A DNA stretch of 64,000 bases, from positions 1,984,001-2,048,000 of the forward strand of contig NC_020829.1 of assembly GCF_000349845.1 (NCBI RefSeq), written 5' to 3'. A program made the translations under genes and the position numbers. Shown piece by piece: positions 34,933 to 43,617 of the stretch (positions are counted from its first letter, which is position 1; the number at the start of each line of letters is the position of its first letter). Below the pieces are notes generated by a model. The model saw only the letters and a program-made list of their open reading frames with translations, was not told where the DNA came from and made no database searches. The stretch is from Pseudomonas sp. ATCC 13867. GTDB taxonomy: Bacteria; Pseudomonadota; Gammaproteobacteria; Pseudomonadales; Pseudomonadaceae.

Positions 34933-35838
34933 ATGCGATTCATGGACATGCGCGGGCTCAGGTTGGGGCCCTGGACCTTGACCAGGCTGACGGTGAAGGC
35001 GTTTATCGACGACGAGATGCCCACCTATGCCGCCGCGCTGGCCTACCAGGGACTGTTTTCGCTGTTTCCCTTCCTGCTGTTCCTCATCGCCCTGCTGGGC
35101 TTCCTGCACCTGCCGGAGTTCTTCGACTGGTTGCGCGGGCAGGCCGACTACGTCCTGCCGGCACAGGCGCTGGAGCAGGTCAATCCGGTCATCGACCAGC
35201 TCCAGCAGCGCCAGGGCGGCCTGCTGTCGATCGGTATCATCGTCGCGCTGTGGTCGTCCTCGGCGGCGGTGCGCTCGCTGATGACCGCGCTGAACGCGGC
35301 CTACGACGTGCGCGAGGCGCGCCCGGCATGGAAGCGCATCCCGCTGTCGGTGCTCTACACCTTCGGTATCGTCGGCATGCTGCTGGCCATCGCCGCGCTG
35401 ATGATCCTCGGCCCGCAGGTCATGGGCTGGATCGCCGGGCGGGTGGGGCTGGAGGACTACGTGGTGATCCTCTGGAGCGTGCTGCGCTGGCCGGTCATCG
35501 TCCTGCTGATGATGATGGCGGTGGCGGTGATCTACTACGTCACGCCCAACGTGAAGCAGAAGTTCCGCTTCATCACCCCCGGTTCGGTGCTGGCGGTCGT
35601 GCTGTGGATTTCCGCGTCCCTGGGGTTCGGCTTCTACGTGAAGAACTTCGCCGACTACAACGCCATGTACGGCAGCGTCGGCGCGATCATCGTCCTGCTG
35701 CTGTATTTCTATCTTTCTTCGGCGGTACTGCTGCTGGGTGCGGAGCTCAATGCGGTGATCGAGCACCACCTGCCCCACGGCAAGAGTCCCGGCGAGCGGA
35801 CCTTCGAGCAGGCCGCTTCGGTGCCCGACGGGCGCTAG
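34933..35838 (+). CDS. YihY/virulence factor BrkB family membrane protein
   Basis: 301 residues with about six membrane helices. The N-terminal family signature MPTYAAALAYQGLFSLFPFL is followed by WSSSAAVRSLMTALNAAYDV and the C-terminal helices YGSVGAIIVLLLYFYLSSAV and LLLGAELNAVIEHH, all typical of YihY (formerly mis-called RNase BN). The transport or enzymatic role of the family is unsettled. The start is ATG 34933 with AAGGAC upstream. The stop overlaps the stop of the convergent lipoprotein gene by 4 nt. Confidence 0.88.
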   Translation: MRFMDMRGLRLGPWTLTRLTVKAFIDDEMPTYAAALAYQGLFSLFPFLLFLIALLGFLHLPEFFDWLRGQADYVLPAQALEQVNPVIDQLQQRQGGLLSIGIIVALWSSSAAVRSLMTALNAAYDVREARPAWKRIPLSVLYTFGIVGMLLAIAALMILGPQVMGWIAGRVGLEDYVVILWSVLRWPVIVLLMMMAVAVIYYVTPNVKQKFRFITPGSVLAVVLWISASLGFGFYVKNFADYNAMYGSVGAIIVLLLYFYLSSAVLLLGAELNAVIEHHLPHGKSPGERTFEQAASVPDGR

Positions 35839-36386
35839 GGCTGCGCCTGCCGGCTGGCGACGGCGGATGGGGCGGCCAGCAGGCCGTCGACCAGCGTCAG
35901 GGCCTGTTCGAAGGACGGGTAGCCACTCCGGGCGACGTCCAGGCTGGCGTAGGCGTGCTGGTAGCGCCGGGCCTTGTTCGGATCGGCGTTGTCCACCAGA
36001 TAGGGCTCGGACCAGATCTTGTACAGCAGCGCCACGGCATAGGGCTGACCCGCACCAGCGGCCTGTTCCAGCAGCGGCAGCACCTCGTCCACCTGCGGGC
36101 CTTCCTTGATCTTCAACAGCGCCCTGTAGAAGCTCGCCTCGCCGCGCACATCGTTGGCCCGGGCGCGATCGAGCAGGGCTGCGGCCAGTTCGTAGTTGCC
36201 CAGGTCGCCGGAGGCGATCAGCATCTTCGCCTGCAGCATGTCGTTCCGGTAGAGCAGGCGTTCGACGTGGCAGCGCTGGCTGTTCACGGGGGCGTCGCAG
36301 GGGGCGGTGGCGGAGCTGGAGCAGCCGGCCAGCAGCAACGACAGGCCCAGAATGGTCGGCAGGCAAGGCGGTTGAGGTTGGCCCAT
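35835..36386 (-). CDS. Lipoprotein with Sel1/TPR-like helical repeats
   Basis: 183 residues. The lipobox LLLAGC ends a signal peptide, so Cys22 would be lipidated. The mature part begins Ser/Cys-rich and then shows helix pairs like those of Sel1/TPR proteins (GNYELAAALLDRARANDVRG; LPLLEQAAGAGQPYAVALLY). This kind of alginate-biosynthesis-like or general scaffolding lipoprotein is common in Pseudomonas; the partner is unknown. GGAGGA lies 6 nt before the ATG at 36386. Confidence 0.72.
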   Translation of the reverse strand: MGQPQPPCLPTILGLSLLLAGCSSSATAPCDAPVNSQRCHVERLLYRNDMLQAKMLIASGDLGNYELAAALLDRARANDVRGEASFYRALLKIKEGPQVDEVLPLLEQAAGAGQPYAVALLYKIWSEPYLVDNADPNKARRYQHAYASLDVARSGYPSFEQALTLVDGLLAAPSAVASRQAQP

Positions 36387-36579
36387 GCAAGTCCTCCGGA
36401 AGCCAATGGCAGGGTTCGACCGGTCTGTGTGCGCCGGTTCCCTGTGATGGCCAACAGCATAGTCGCTACCCCCTCACATGGCTTCGAAAACGGGTAACTT
36501 CGGCAGGCGGTCGATGAGGTAACCGATCAGGTCACGGCTCCTGGTCGGCAGATAGCGGCGAGAACCTGCGAGGGATCTG

Positions 36580-36662
36580 CTTTCGTAGCAGCGAGCTTGC
36601 TCGCGAACCCACTCAACGCCGGCCCTGCCGGCGAATCGCGGACAAGGTCCTACGACAAGCCG
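36580..36662. repeat. Degenerate REP element, copy 4
   Basis: CGTAGCAGCGAGCTTGCTCGC starts the element, but the inverted partner is decayed (GAATCGCGGACAAGGTCCTA). It lies within the 329-nt stretch 36387-36715 between the lipoprotein and the PilT-type ATPase genes. I see no gene in that stretch. Confidence 0.7.
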
Positions 36663-36715
36663 TCCCGGCTGGGCGTACAGCCGTTCGCGGTGGTATGTCG
36701 CTCTTGCGAGCCTGC

Positions 36716-37840
36716 TCAGGCCCCGAACACCGAGCCCATGCTGTCGTCGTCCATCCCGCGCTCCAGCTTTATCCTCAGCGCCAGGTCCGTGCGCGAATCG
36801 GCGAACTTGAGCGCGTCGGCGAGGCTGATGCGGCCTTCCTCCAGCAGCTTGTAGAGGCTCTGGTCGAAGCTCTGCATGCCGCTTTCCAGGGCGCGTTCCA
36901 CCGCGCCCTTGAGTTCCGGCAGCTCGTCGCGCTGGATGATGCCGCGGATATGCGGCGTGCCCAGCATCAGCTCCACTGCTACCGCGCGGCGCTGGCGCGT
37001 GCCGGGGACCAGGCGCTGGCCGACCAGCGCCAGCAGGTTTTGCGACAGGTCGGCGAGCACCTGTGGACGGGCTTCGTCGGGGAAGAAGCGGGTGATGCGC
37101 TCGATGGCGTGACGGCAACTGGTGCCGTGCAGTGTGGCCACGCACAGGTGGCCGGTTTCGGCGTAGTGCAGGGCGTTCTGCATGGTCGGCGCGTCGCGGA
37201 TCTCGCCGAGCATGATCACGTCCGGCGCCTCGCGCAGCACGTTGCGCAGGGCATCTGCGTAGCTGTGGGTGTCCAGGCCGACCTCGCGCTGGTCGATGAT
37301 CGACTTCTGGTGGGAGTGGAGAAATTCGATCGGGTCTTCGATGCAGACGATATGGCCCGAGCGGTGGCGGTTGCGGAAGTCCAGCATGCTCGCCAGCGTG
37401 GTGGACTTGCCTGAGCCCGCCGCGCCAACCACCAGGATCAGCCCGCGATCCTGCATCGCCAGCTTGTCGAGGATCGGCGGCAGGCCGAGGGTGGTCACAT
37501 CCGGGATCACCTGCTTGATCAGCCGCACCACCATCGCCACTTCGCCGCGCTGGTAATAGATGTTGGCGCGGAAGCGGCCGAGCTCCGGCACGCCGATCGC
37601 CAGGTTCATCTCCAGGTCGCGCTCGAACTCCGTCGCCTGTTCAGGCGTCATCAGTTGCCAGGCCAGGGTCTTCACTTCGCCATTGGCCAGCACGCGCTCG
37701 CCGACCGGCCGGCTGTGTCCCTCGACCTTGATGTGCGGCGGCGCGCCGACGCTGAAGAACATGTCGGAGCCGGCGTGTTGCGGCAGTTGGCTCAGGTAGG
37801 CGAAGACGTCGGGCAGGTCGGTGGTGCGGGCATCGCTCAT
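36716..37840 (-). CDS. PilT/PilU-type pilus retraction ATPase paralogue
   Basis: 374-residue secretion-superfamily ATPase. The N-terminal PAS-like domain has SDMFFSVGAPPHIKVEG. The ATPase domain has Walker A GAAGSGKSTTLASML, the Asp box IVCIEDPIEFLHSH, Walker B VIMLGEIRDAPTMQNALHYA, and the His-box segment GHLCVATLHGTS. The C-terminal end DSMGSVFGA resembles PilU-type tails. It is not beside pilT/pilU or any pilus gene here, so a third, solitary family member is likely. AAGGA lies 6-7 nt before the ATG at 37840. Confidence 0.85.
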   Translation of the reverse strand: MSDARTTDLPDVFAYLSQLPQHAGSDMFFSVGAPPHIKVEGHSRPVGERVLANGEVKTLAWQLMTPEQATEFERDLEMNLAIGVPELGRFRANIYYQRGEVAMVVRLIKQVIPDVTTLGLPPILDKLAMQDRGLILVVGAAGSGKSTTLASMLDFRNRHRSGHIVCIEDPIEFLHSHQKSIIDQREVGLDTHSYADALRNVLREAPDVIMLGEIRDAPTMQNALHYAETGHLCVATLHGTSCRHAIERITRFFPDEARPQVLADLSQNLLALVGQRLVPGTRQRRAVAVELMLGTPHIRGIIQRDELPELKGAVERALESGMQSFDQSLYKLLEEGRISLADALKFADSRTDLALRIKLERGMDDDSMGSVFGA

Positions 37841-38209
37841 GGGAAATCCTTCGTGCGGCGGTGAGTCCCTGCGAGGGGGCGCGTCTGTATTCAGCCTAGC
37901 CGGGATGTGGTTGTGGGACGCGAGCGTAGGAAAGGTTCGAGCACCGCGCCTTGACGCACCGCAGGAGGGGCAACTGAGGATGCCAGCCGGAGGGTGGATG
38001 GGGGAACTGGCCGGCAGTATTGATCACGTTGCCGCTCAACCCGAGGATGTTGCTCTGCCGCCGACATGTTCGGCGTACCCCGGTGACCGGCGTGGCAAGC
38101 GCCTGGTGCCGCCGGTGTGCGGCTCGATATAGGTGATGCAAGTGCCGGGGCGAGCCGGCATGAGGGGAGGCGCCGGGCCCATCGACGGGCGCGGCGCGGA
38201 CGAAGCGGA
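37841..38209. other. Intergenic stretch without a supported gene
   Basis: This 369-nt stretch lies between the divergent start of the PilT-type ATPase gene and the stop of the parvulin gene. Frames open here have no plausible Shine-Dalgarno or protein character. It would hold the ATPase promoter, but no confident element can be named. Confidence 0.5.
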
Positions 38210-38491
38210 TCAGTCTTCGCGGCTGGTCACTTCCACCAGGTGGTAGCCGAACTGGGTCTTCACCGGACCCTGCACGACGTTCAGCGGCGCGCTGAATACG
38301 ACCTGGTCGAACTCGCGAACCATCTGGCCAGGACGGAAAGTGCCCAGGTCACCGCCGCTGCGGCCGGACGGGCAGGTGGAGTTGTCGCGGGCCACCTGGG
38401 CGAAATCGGCGCCGCCTTCGATGGCAGCTTTGAGTTCATTGCACTTGGCTTCGCTGGAAACCAGGATGTGACGGGCGGATGCACGAGCCAT
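38210..38491 (-). CDS. ppiC: Parvulin-type peptidyl-prolyl isomerase (PpiC)
   Basis: 93-residue single-domain parvulin. It begins ASARHILVSSEAKCNELKAA and continues with GGADFAQVARDNSTCPSGRS, GGDLGTFRPGQMVREFDQVV and the C-terminal FGYHLVEVTSRED. The two family His residues (ARHILV and GYHLV) are present. No signal peptide, so it is cytoplasmic, as for E. coli PpiC. AGGAG lies 8 nt before the ATG at 38491. Confidence 0.93.
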   Translation of the reverse strand: MARASARHILVSSEAKCNELKAAIEGGADFAQVARDNSTCPSGRSGGDLGTFRPGQMVREFDQVVFSAPLNVVQGPVKTQFGYHLVEVTSRED

Positions 38492-38627
38492 GAGGTAACT
38501 CCTGAACAGGCGGTAGGAAAGGGCGAAGCCTAGCTGATTCGCGGCTGGAACCCAATGCCCGTTGGCGCGGCGAAGCCTCTCCGAGGGCGTACATCCTGGC
38601 GAGTTGGCGCGAGGCGAACCTGCTCTC

Positions 38628-38705
38628 GTAGGAGCGGGCTCCGCCCGCGACCAGCCCGGCACCGGAGCCGCCGGTAAATCCGTTCGCCAGCAGGCTCGCC
38701 CCTAC
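38628..38705. repeat. REP-like element, variant copy 5
   Basis: GTAGGAGCGGGCTCCGCCCGC and an inverted partner ending GGCTCGCCCCTAC. It has the same outer ends as the main REP family but a different palindrome core (GCGGGCTCCGCCCGC). It separates the mdaB-like gene from the parvulin gene. Confidence 0.75.
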
Positions 38706-38718
38706 AGGGCGCGGTTTC

Positions 38719-39309
38719 TCAGTCCCGGGTGCCGAACACCTTGGCCAGGTGCTGCTGGTAACGCTTCACATCGCCCTCGATGTCCGGGCGCTTCATCACG
38801 TCCACGCAGAGGAAGGTCGGCAGCGGGCTCATGCCGAGGAACTGGTTGGCCTTGTGGAAGGGGAAGTACACCGCGTCCACGCCCTTGCCCTCGAAGAAAT
38901 CGGTCGGGTCGTCGAAGGCCTGCTGCGGCGCGTTCCAGGTGGCCGAGATCATGTACTGCTTGCCCTGCAGCAGGCCGCCGCTGCCGTATTTCTGCGAGGC
39001 GTCGGAACGGGTGCGGCCGTCGTTGGCGTAGAGGCTGCCGTGGCCGGCGGTGAACACCTCGTCGATGTACTGCTTCACCGTCCAGGGCGCGCCCATCCAC
39101 CAGCCGGGCATCTGGTAGATCACCACGTCGGCCCAGAGGATCTTCTGGACTTCCTCGGCAATGTCGTAGCCGCCATCGACGAAGGTTTCCTTCACGTCGC
39201 AGCCGGCATGGTCGAGGTAGGCCAGCGCCGCTTCGTGCAGGGTCGCGTTGTAGCGGCCGTCGGAATGGGCGAATTGCTTGCCGCCATTGATCAGCAGGAT
39301 CTTTTTCAT
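38719..39309 (-). CDS. mdaB: NAD(P)H:quinone oxidoreductase, MdaB family
   Basis: 196-residue flavodoxin-like FAD enzyme that reduces quinones by two electrons and so avoids semiquinone radicals. Signatures are KKILLINGGKQFAHSDGRYN, the WADVVIYQMPGWWMGAPWTV segment, and AVYFPFHKANQFLGMSPLPT. The start is the ATG at 39309; the frame remains open upstream but lacks homology. It is divergent from the quinol monooxygenase-type gene at 39479, the partner found next to mdaB in E. coli (ygiN). Confidence 0.92.
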   Translation of the reverse strand: MKKILLINGGKQFAHSDGRYNATLHEAALAYLDHAGCDVKETFVDGGYDIAEEVQKILWADVVIYQMPGWWMGAPWTVKQYIDEVFTAGHGSLYANDGRTRSDASQKYGSGGLLQGKQYMISATWNAPQQAFDDPTDFFEGKGVDAVYFPFHKANQFLGMSPLPTFLCVDVMKRPDIEGDVKRYQQHLAKVFGTRD

Positions 39310-39401
39310 GAAAGGGACTCTCGAAGTGGCACATTCTGGATGGCGGCAGGATAGCGACCGGGCAGCAGGGGAAAAACCCATTCCGGGGCAAAGGATACGT
39401 G

Positions 39402-39414
39402 CGTGAAACTCACG
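39402..39414. promoter_or_regulatory. Palindrome in the mdaB / ygiN-type divergent promoter region
   Basis: CGTGA-AAC-TCACG is a perfect 5-bp inverted repeat with a 3-nt centre, placed between the two divergent starts. An operator for a redox- or quinone-sensing regulator would fit the gene pair. There is no regulator gene next door, so this is only a candidate. Confidence 0.35.
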
Positions 39415-39478
39415 AATTGTGGGAATTGATTTGCGTCAGGATAAGGCAATTCTTTCCGCCTACCCGGAGCCCAGTTGC

Positions 39479-39778
39479 ATGTACGCCTTCATCCTCCAAG
39501 CCCATACCCGTCCAGAGAAAGCCGAAGCCTTCGAGAACCTGTTCCGCGCCTACCTCGCACCGAGCCGCGCCGAGAGCGGCTGCCTCCAGTACCACATGCT
39601 GCGCGACGCCCATGATCCGACCCTGTTCACCTTCTTCGAGGTCTGGCAGAGCCGCGAGCACCTGGCCGTGCACATCGCGCTGCCACACATGCGCGAGTTC
39701 CACGAGCGGCGCATGGATTACCTGCGCCGCGATTTCGACATCCAGGACGTCGAGGTGATGGCGCCGTTGGCGCCCTGA
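39479..39778 (+). CDS. Antibiotic biosynthesis monooxygenase-fold protein (YgiN-like quinol monooxygenase)
   Basis: 99-residue ABM-fold protein: MYAFILQAHTRPEKAEAFEN, SGCLQYHMLRDAHDPTLFTF, FEVWQSREHLAVHIALPHMR. In E. coli YgiN oxidises menadiol and neighbours mdaB, forming a proposed quinone redox cycle; the pairing here supports the same role. The start is ATG 39479; an in-frame upstream codon at 39419 is unlikely. It is convergent with the second diguanylate cyclase gene. Confidence 0.82.
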   Translation: MYAFILQAHTRPEKAEAFENLFRAYLAPSRAESGCLQYHMLRDAHDPTLFTFFEVWQSREHLAVHIALPHMREFHERRMDYLRRDFDIQDVEVMAPLAP

Positions 39779-39785
39779 GCCGCGC

Positions 39786-41228
39786 TCACGCCACCACCCG
39801 GTTGCGTCCCGTCGCCTTGGCCTTGTAGAGGTTCGCGTCCGCCGCAGCGATCAGCGCTTCGACGCTGTCCGCCGGGGTGTCCGACGTGCTCGCCACGCCG
39901 ACACTGACGGTCACCACGCCGCGCTCGCCTTTCGCGTGGGGCAGGGCGGTGTCCTCCAGGGCGCTGCGGATCGATTCGGCCACGCGCTCGGCGTCGGCGG
40001 TGTTGCAACCGGGGAGGATCACTACGAACTCCTCGCCGCCGTAGCGTGCCGCGCCGTCGTCCGCGCGGCGGCAGCCCTGGCCGACCAGGTGTGCCACGTT
40101 GATCAGCGCCAGGTCGCCGCGCGGGTGGCCATAGTGGTCGTTGTAGGCCTTGAACTGGTCGATATCCAGCATCAGCACCGCCAGGTGCCCGTCGCCGCCG
40201 CGACGGCGCTGCCATTCGAGTTTTGCCTTCTCGTCGAACCAGCGCCGGTTGTGCAGGCCGGTCAGCGGGTCGGTGCTGGCTTCGGTGCGCAGGCGGTTTT
40301 CCTTGGTGTCGCGGCGGCGCAAGTGACGGCTCAGGCGGTAGGCGAAGAACAGGGTCGCGCCGTTGATCGCCAGCAACAGGCCGCTGGTGATCCAGGTGCG
40401 CTCGGCCCAGGTCTGGAAGATTTCCTCCCGGTACAACTCGACCGACACCGTCACTGGGTAGTCGCCGACGCGCCGATAGCCACGCCAGTAGGCGCCCGAG
40501 CCCTTGGGGTGCTGGCGGAAGGACTCTTTCTCGCCGCTGGCGACGAAGTTGCGGAACATCCTGCCCTCATCCTCGCGCTCGTACGTTGGCGCCGACGGCC
40601 ACCGGGCCAGGACCGTGCCATCGAGCAGCCGGATCGACACCACTCCGCGCTTGCCCAGGTCCAGTTCGCGAACGAAGGTCTCCAGATGCCGCAGTTCCTT
40701 GATCGCCGCGACCACGCCGAGGACTTTGCCGTCCTTGTCCTGCACGGCGCGGCTGAGCGCGATGCTGGGCGAAGGATCCGGATAGGGGGGCATGAAGGGG
40801 TGGCTCAGGAACAGGCGCGAAGGGTTGGCGCGCGGGACTCTGAAGTACTCGCGCCGGGACAGGTCCTTGTGCGTTTCGCTGACGTGGTTGAGGTCCACCA
40901 GCAAGTGGCCGTTCGCATCGGTCACCACCAGCGTGCCCGCCATCATGGAGCTGGCGACGTGCCCCTGCACCAGTTCCTGCAGCACCTGGCGGGACAGTTC
41001 GGGGGTGGCCGAGCCGGCGATGACGTTGGCGAGGGTCTGCAGTGTCTGCTTGTGCACATCCAGGTCGCGGTGAAGATCCCGCTCCACCAGTATCAGGGTG
41101 TTCTTGCCGCTGGCATGGGCATAGGCCAGCGCATCCTGCCTCATCTGCAGCATGTGCCAGCCGGCCAGCAGCGACGCAGCCACCGCCAGCAGGAAGGTAA
41201 TGAAGAAAATCCGTCGCGGGTAGAACAC
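39786..41228 (-). CDS. Cache-domain diguanylate cyclase
   Basis: 480 residues from GTG 41228, chosen for the AGGTG ribosome binding site 6 nt upstream. An N-terminal membrane helix (IFFITFLLAVAASLLAGWHM) is followed by a periplasmic dCache-like sensor (about 40-290; DANGHLLVDLNHVSETHKDL; SIALSRAVQDKDGKVLGVVA), a second helix (WITSGLLLAINGATLFFAYR), and a GGDEF domain with intact active site RYGGEEFVVILP and DIDQFKAYNDHYGHPRGD. It senses an extracytoplasmic ligand that cannot be named from sequence. c-di-GMP synthesis is expected. Confidence 0.9.
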   Translation of the reverse strand: MFYPRRIFFITFLLAVAASLLAGWHMLQMRQDALAYAHASGKNTLILVERDLHRDLDVHKQTLQTLANVIAGSATPELSRQVLQELVQGHVASSMMAGTLVVTDANGHLLVDLNHVSETHKDLSRREYFRVPRANPSRLFLSHPFMPPYPDPSPSIALSRAVQDKDGKVLGVVAAIKELRHLETFVRELDLGKRGVVSIRLLDGTVLARWPSAPTYEREDEGRMFRNFVASGEKESFRQHPKGSGAYWRGYRRVGDYPVTVSVELYREEIFQTWAERTWITSGLLLAINGATLFFAYRLSRHLRRRDTKENRLRTEASTDPLTGLHNRRWFDEKAKLEWQRRRGGDGHLAVLMLDIDQFKAYNDHYGHPRGDLALINVAHLVGQGCRRADDGAARYGGEEFVVILPGCNTADAERVAESIRSALEDTALPHAKGERGVVTVSVGVASTSDTPADSVEALIAAADANLYKAKATGRNRVVA

Positions 41229-41467
41229 AGCAGCACCTCGCGCCTCGTTCGGAGCCTGTTCGGAAAACGTTCGGTTTCTTCCATTGTCCGATGCTCCGGA
41301 GGGCGTGCAATTGAAGTCAATCAAACCCTTGCCATAGATCAGGCCGCCCTGGGAAATACCCGTCGTTTGGGCCGCAAAGGGCCTGACGCGCCCCGGATCG
41401 CTTGCCAGCGCAGCCAAACGCCAGAGAATCACGCATCATGTACGCCATTTCGCCAAGGGAGTCCCGC

Positions 41468-42316
41468 ATGGGTGCCACGTCTTTCATTCCGCGTAGCCTG
41501 CTGGTGTCGCTGGGGCTGCTGTCCGCCACCTTCGCTGTCGCCGCCGAGCAGGAGCAACTGGTCGCCGCCATCAACACCTATCGCGGCGAGGTACAGTCCT
41601 GCGCCGGCAGCGCCTCGCAGATCCTCCCGCCGCTGGCGGTGGAGCAGCGCCTGGCGATTCCCGCCGGCGCCGGCGACTGGAAGACCGCGCTGAACCAGAC
41701 CGGCTACCCCATGAGCAGCGTGCGCATGCTCAGCCTCACCGGCCCGCGCGATGCAAACGCGGCGATGAAAGCCTTGCAGGAAAGTTTCTGCCAGGTACTG
41801 CTCGACCCGCAGTTCGTCGACGTCGGCGTGAGCCACGAAGGCGACGACTGGCGCATCCTGCTTGGCCGCCCGCTGCTGCAAGGCAAGCTCGGCACCTGGG
41901 AGGCCGAAGGCCAGCAACTGCTGCAGGCCATCAACGCCGCCCGTGGCCAGGCCCGCCAATGCGGCGGACAGAACTTCGGCAACGCCCCCGCGCTGAGCTG
42001 GAACGCCACCCTCGGCACCATCGCCGAAGGCCATAGTCGCGACATGGCCAACAACAACTACTTCGACCACAAGGGCCGCGACGGCAGCACCCCGGGCGAT
42101 CGCGCCGAACTGGGCGGCTACAGCTTCCAGCAGATCGGCGAGAACATCGCCGCCGGGCAGGGCAACGCCCGCAAGGTCGTGGACAGCTGGCTATCCAGCC
42201 CCGGCCATTGCGCCAACCTGATGAACCCGCAGTTCCGCGAACTGGGCGCTGCCTACGCCGCCGACCCGAAGAGCGACGCCGGCATCTACTGGACGGCGAT
42301 GTTCGGAGCACAGTAA
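41468..42316 (+). CDS. Secreted CAP (SCP/PR1) domain protein
   Basis: 282 residues after ATG 41468 (AAGGGAG 6 nt upstream; an in-frame ATG at 41438 is weaker). The signal peptide is LLVSLGLLSATFAVAAEQEQ. The C-terminal half is a CAP domain: LLQAINAARGQARQCGGQNF, GHSRDMANNNYFDHKGRDG, GYSFQQIGENIAAGQG and WLSSPGHCANLMNPQFRELG. CAP proteins bind lipids or act extracellularly, with no agreed bacterial function. A Cys-containing N-terminal half (AINTYRGEVQSCAGSASQIL) resembles a degenerate second copy of the same fold. Confidence 0.85.
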   Translation: MGATSFIPRSLLVSLGLLSATFAVAAEQEQLVAAINTYRGEVQSCAGSASQILPPLAVEQRLAIPAGAGDWKTALNQTGYPMSSVRMLSLTGPRDANAAMKALQESFCQVLLDPQFVDVGVSHEGDDWRILLGRPLLQGKLGTWEAEGQQLLQAINAARGQARQCGGQNFGNAPALSWNATLGTIAEGHSRDMANNNYFDHKGRDGSTPGDRAELGGYSFQQIGENIAAGQGNARKVVDSWLSSPGHCANLMNPQFRELGAAYAADPKSDAGIYWTAMFGAQ

Positions 42317-42341
42317 GCATTCAGACCGACCCGCTCCCCCT

Positions 42342-42417
42342 GTAGGAGCGAGCTTGCTCGCGAACCCGCCGAAAGGCGGCCGGCCTGCCGGCCATCGCGG
42401 AGAAGCTCCGCTCCTAC
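42342..42417. repeat. REP element, copy 6
   Basis: GTAGGAGCGAGCTTGCTCGC with an inverted, partly diverged partner ending AAGCTCCGCTCCTAC. It lies in the 331-nt stretch 42317-42647, which otherwise holds only the terminator at 42572-42599; I see no gene there. Confidence 0.85.
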
Positions 42418-42571
42418 GAGAGCCAGCCAGCTCCGTGCATCAGGCCCTCATAGGATGGGGGTTTTGCAATACTCATCAGCGTCGCCGCCCACCTTCGATG
42501 GACATCGCTCCACGCCATCCTGCGGTGCTGTCGAAAGCCCAGGTCGCTCCATCCCCGAATGCCGCTCAAAG

Positions 42572-42599
42572 AAAAACCGGCGCCTGGGCGCCGGTTTTT
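42572..42599. terminator. Bidirectional rho-independent terminator
   Basis: AAAAACCGGCGC and GCGCCGGTTTTT are perfect inverted arms around CTGG. It has T-runs on both strands and lies 49 nt past the stop of the ureidoglycine aminohydrolase gene, which it most likely serves. Confidence 0.9.
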
Positions 42600-42647
42600 C
42601 GTTTGTCGCTGCGGTAGTCGAAGAGACTTCCCGCCCGAACCATACGC

Positions 42648-43484
42648 TTAGTGCGCTTGGTTCAGGGTCAGGCGCATATGACGGTTCACATCCTTGTACA
42701 GCAGGTAGCGGAAGCGACCCGGGCCACCGGAGTAGCAAGCCTGCGGGCAGAAGGCGCGCAGCCACATGAAGTCGCCGGCTTCCACCTCGACCCAGTCCTG
42801 GTTCAGACGGTAGACCGCCTTGCCTTCCAGCACGTACAGGCCGTGTTCCATGACGTGGGTTTCGGCGAACGGAATCACGCCGCCCGGCTCGAAGTTGACG
42901 ATGTTGACGTGCATGTCATGACGCATGTCGCTCATGTCCACGAAGCGAGTGGTGCTCCAGCGGCCTTCGGTATCCGGCATCACCTTCGGCTCGATGTCCT
43001 GCTCGTTGGTGACGAAGGCTTCCGGCAGCGGTACGCCGTCGACCTTCTGGTAGTGCTTGCGGATCCAGTGGAAGCGCGAGTGCTGGTCGGAGGTGTTGCG
43101 GAGTTTCCAGTCGGCGCCCGGCGGAATGAAGGCATAGCCGCCCGGCTGCAGGTTGTGCACCTGGCCCTGCAGGGTCAGGGTCAGCTCACCTTCGACCACG
43201 AACAGCACGGCCTCGGCGTTGACGTCCTGCTCCGGCTTGTCGCTGCCGCCGTTGGGGGCCAGCTCGACGATGTACTGGGAGAAGGTCTCGGCAAAGCCGG
43301 ACAGCGGGCGGGCGATGACCCACATGCGCATGTTGTCCCAGAAGGGCAGGTGGCTGGTGACGATGTCACGCATCACGCCCTTGGGGATCACGGCATAGGC
43401 TTCGGTGAACATCGCGCGGTCGGTGAGCAGCTCGGTCTGTGCCGGGTGCCCGCCGTGCGGCGCGTAATAGCTGGTTTTGGCCAT
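42648..43484 (-). CDS. allE: (S)-ureidoglycine aminohydrolase (AllE/YlbA type)
   Basis: 278-residue bicupin that converts (S)-ureidoglycine to ureidoglycolate in purine (allantoin) catabolism. N-terminal cupin: EAVLFVVEGELTLTLQGQVH with GGYAFIPPGADWKLRN. C-terminal cupin: GGVIPFAETHVMEHGLYVLE, with metal-binding Glu/His, and GDFMWLRAFCPQACY. The start is ATG 43484 with GAGGA 7 nt upstream. No other allantoin genes are adjacent; the LysR gene directly upstream is a candidate regulator. Confidence 0.88.
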   Translation of the reverse strand: MAKTSYYAPHGGHPAQTELLTDRAMFTEAYAVIPKGVMRDIVTSHLPFWDNMRMWVIARPLSGFAETFSQYIVELAPNGGSDKPEQDVNAEAVLFVVEGELTLTLQGQVHNLQPGGYAFIPPGADWKLRNTSDQHSRFHWIRKHYQKVDGVPLPEAFVTNEQDIEPKVMPDTEGRWSTTRFVDMSDMRHDMHVNIVNFEPGGVIPFAETHVMEHGLYVLEGKAVYRLNQDWVEVEAGDFMWLRAFCPQACYSGGPGRFRYLLYKDVNRHMRLTLNQAH

Positions 43485-43617
43485 AGGACGATTCCTCATT
43501 GTTGTCTTGCTGCCCGGCGCCTGGCGCCGAGTCGAACAATTCGTGCGGAGCGGTGCGCCACCGGGGCGCTGTCCGTCGCTGGAAACCACGATATCCAGCG
43601 GCGGGTTCATGCACAAA

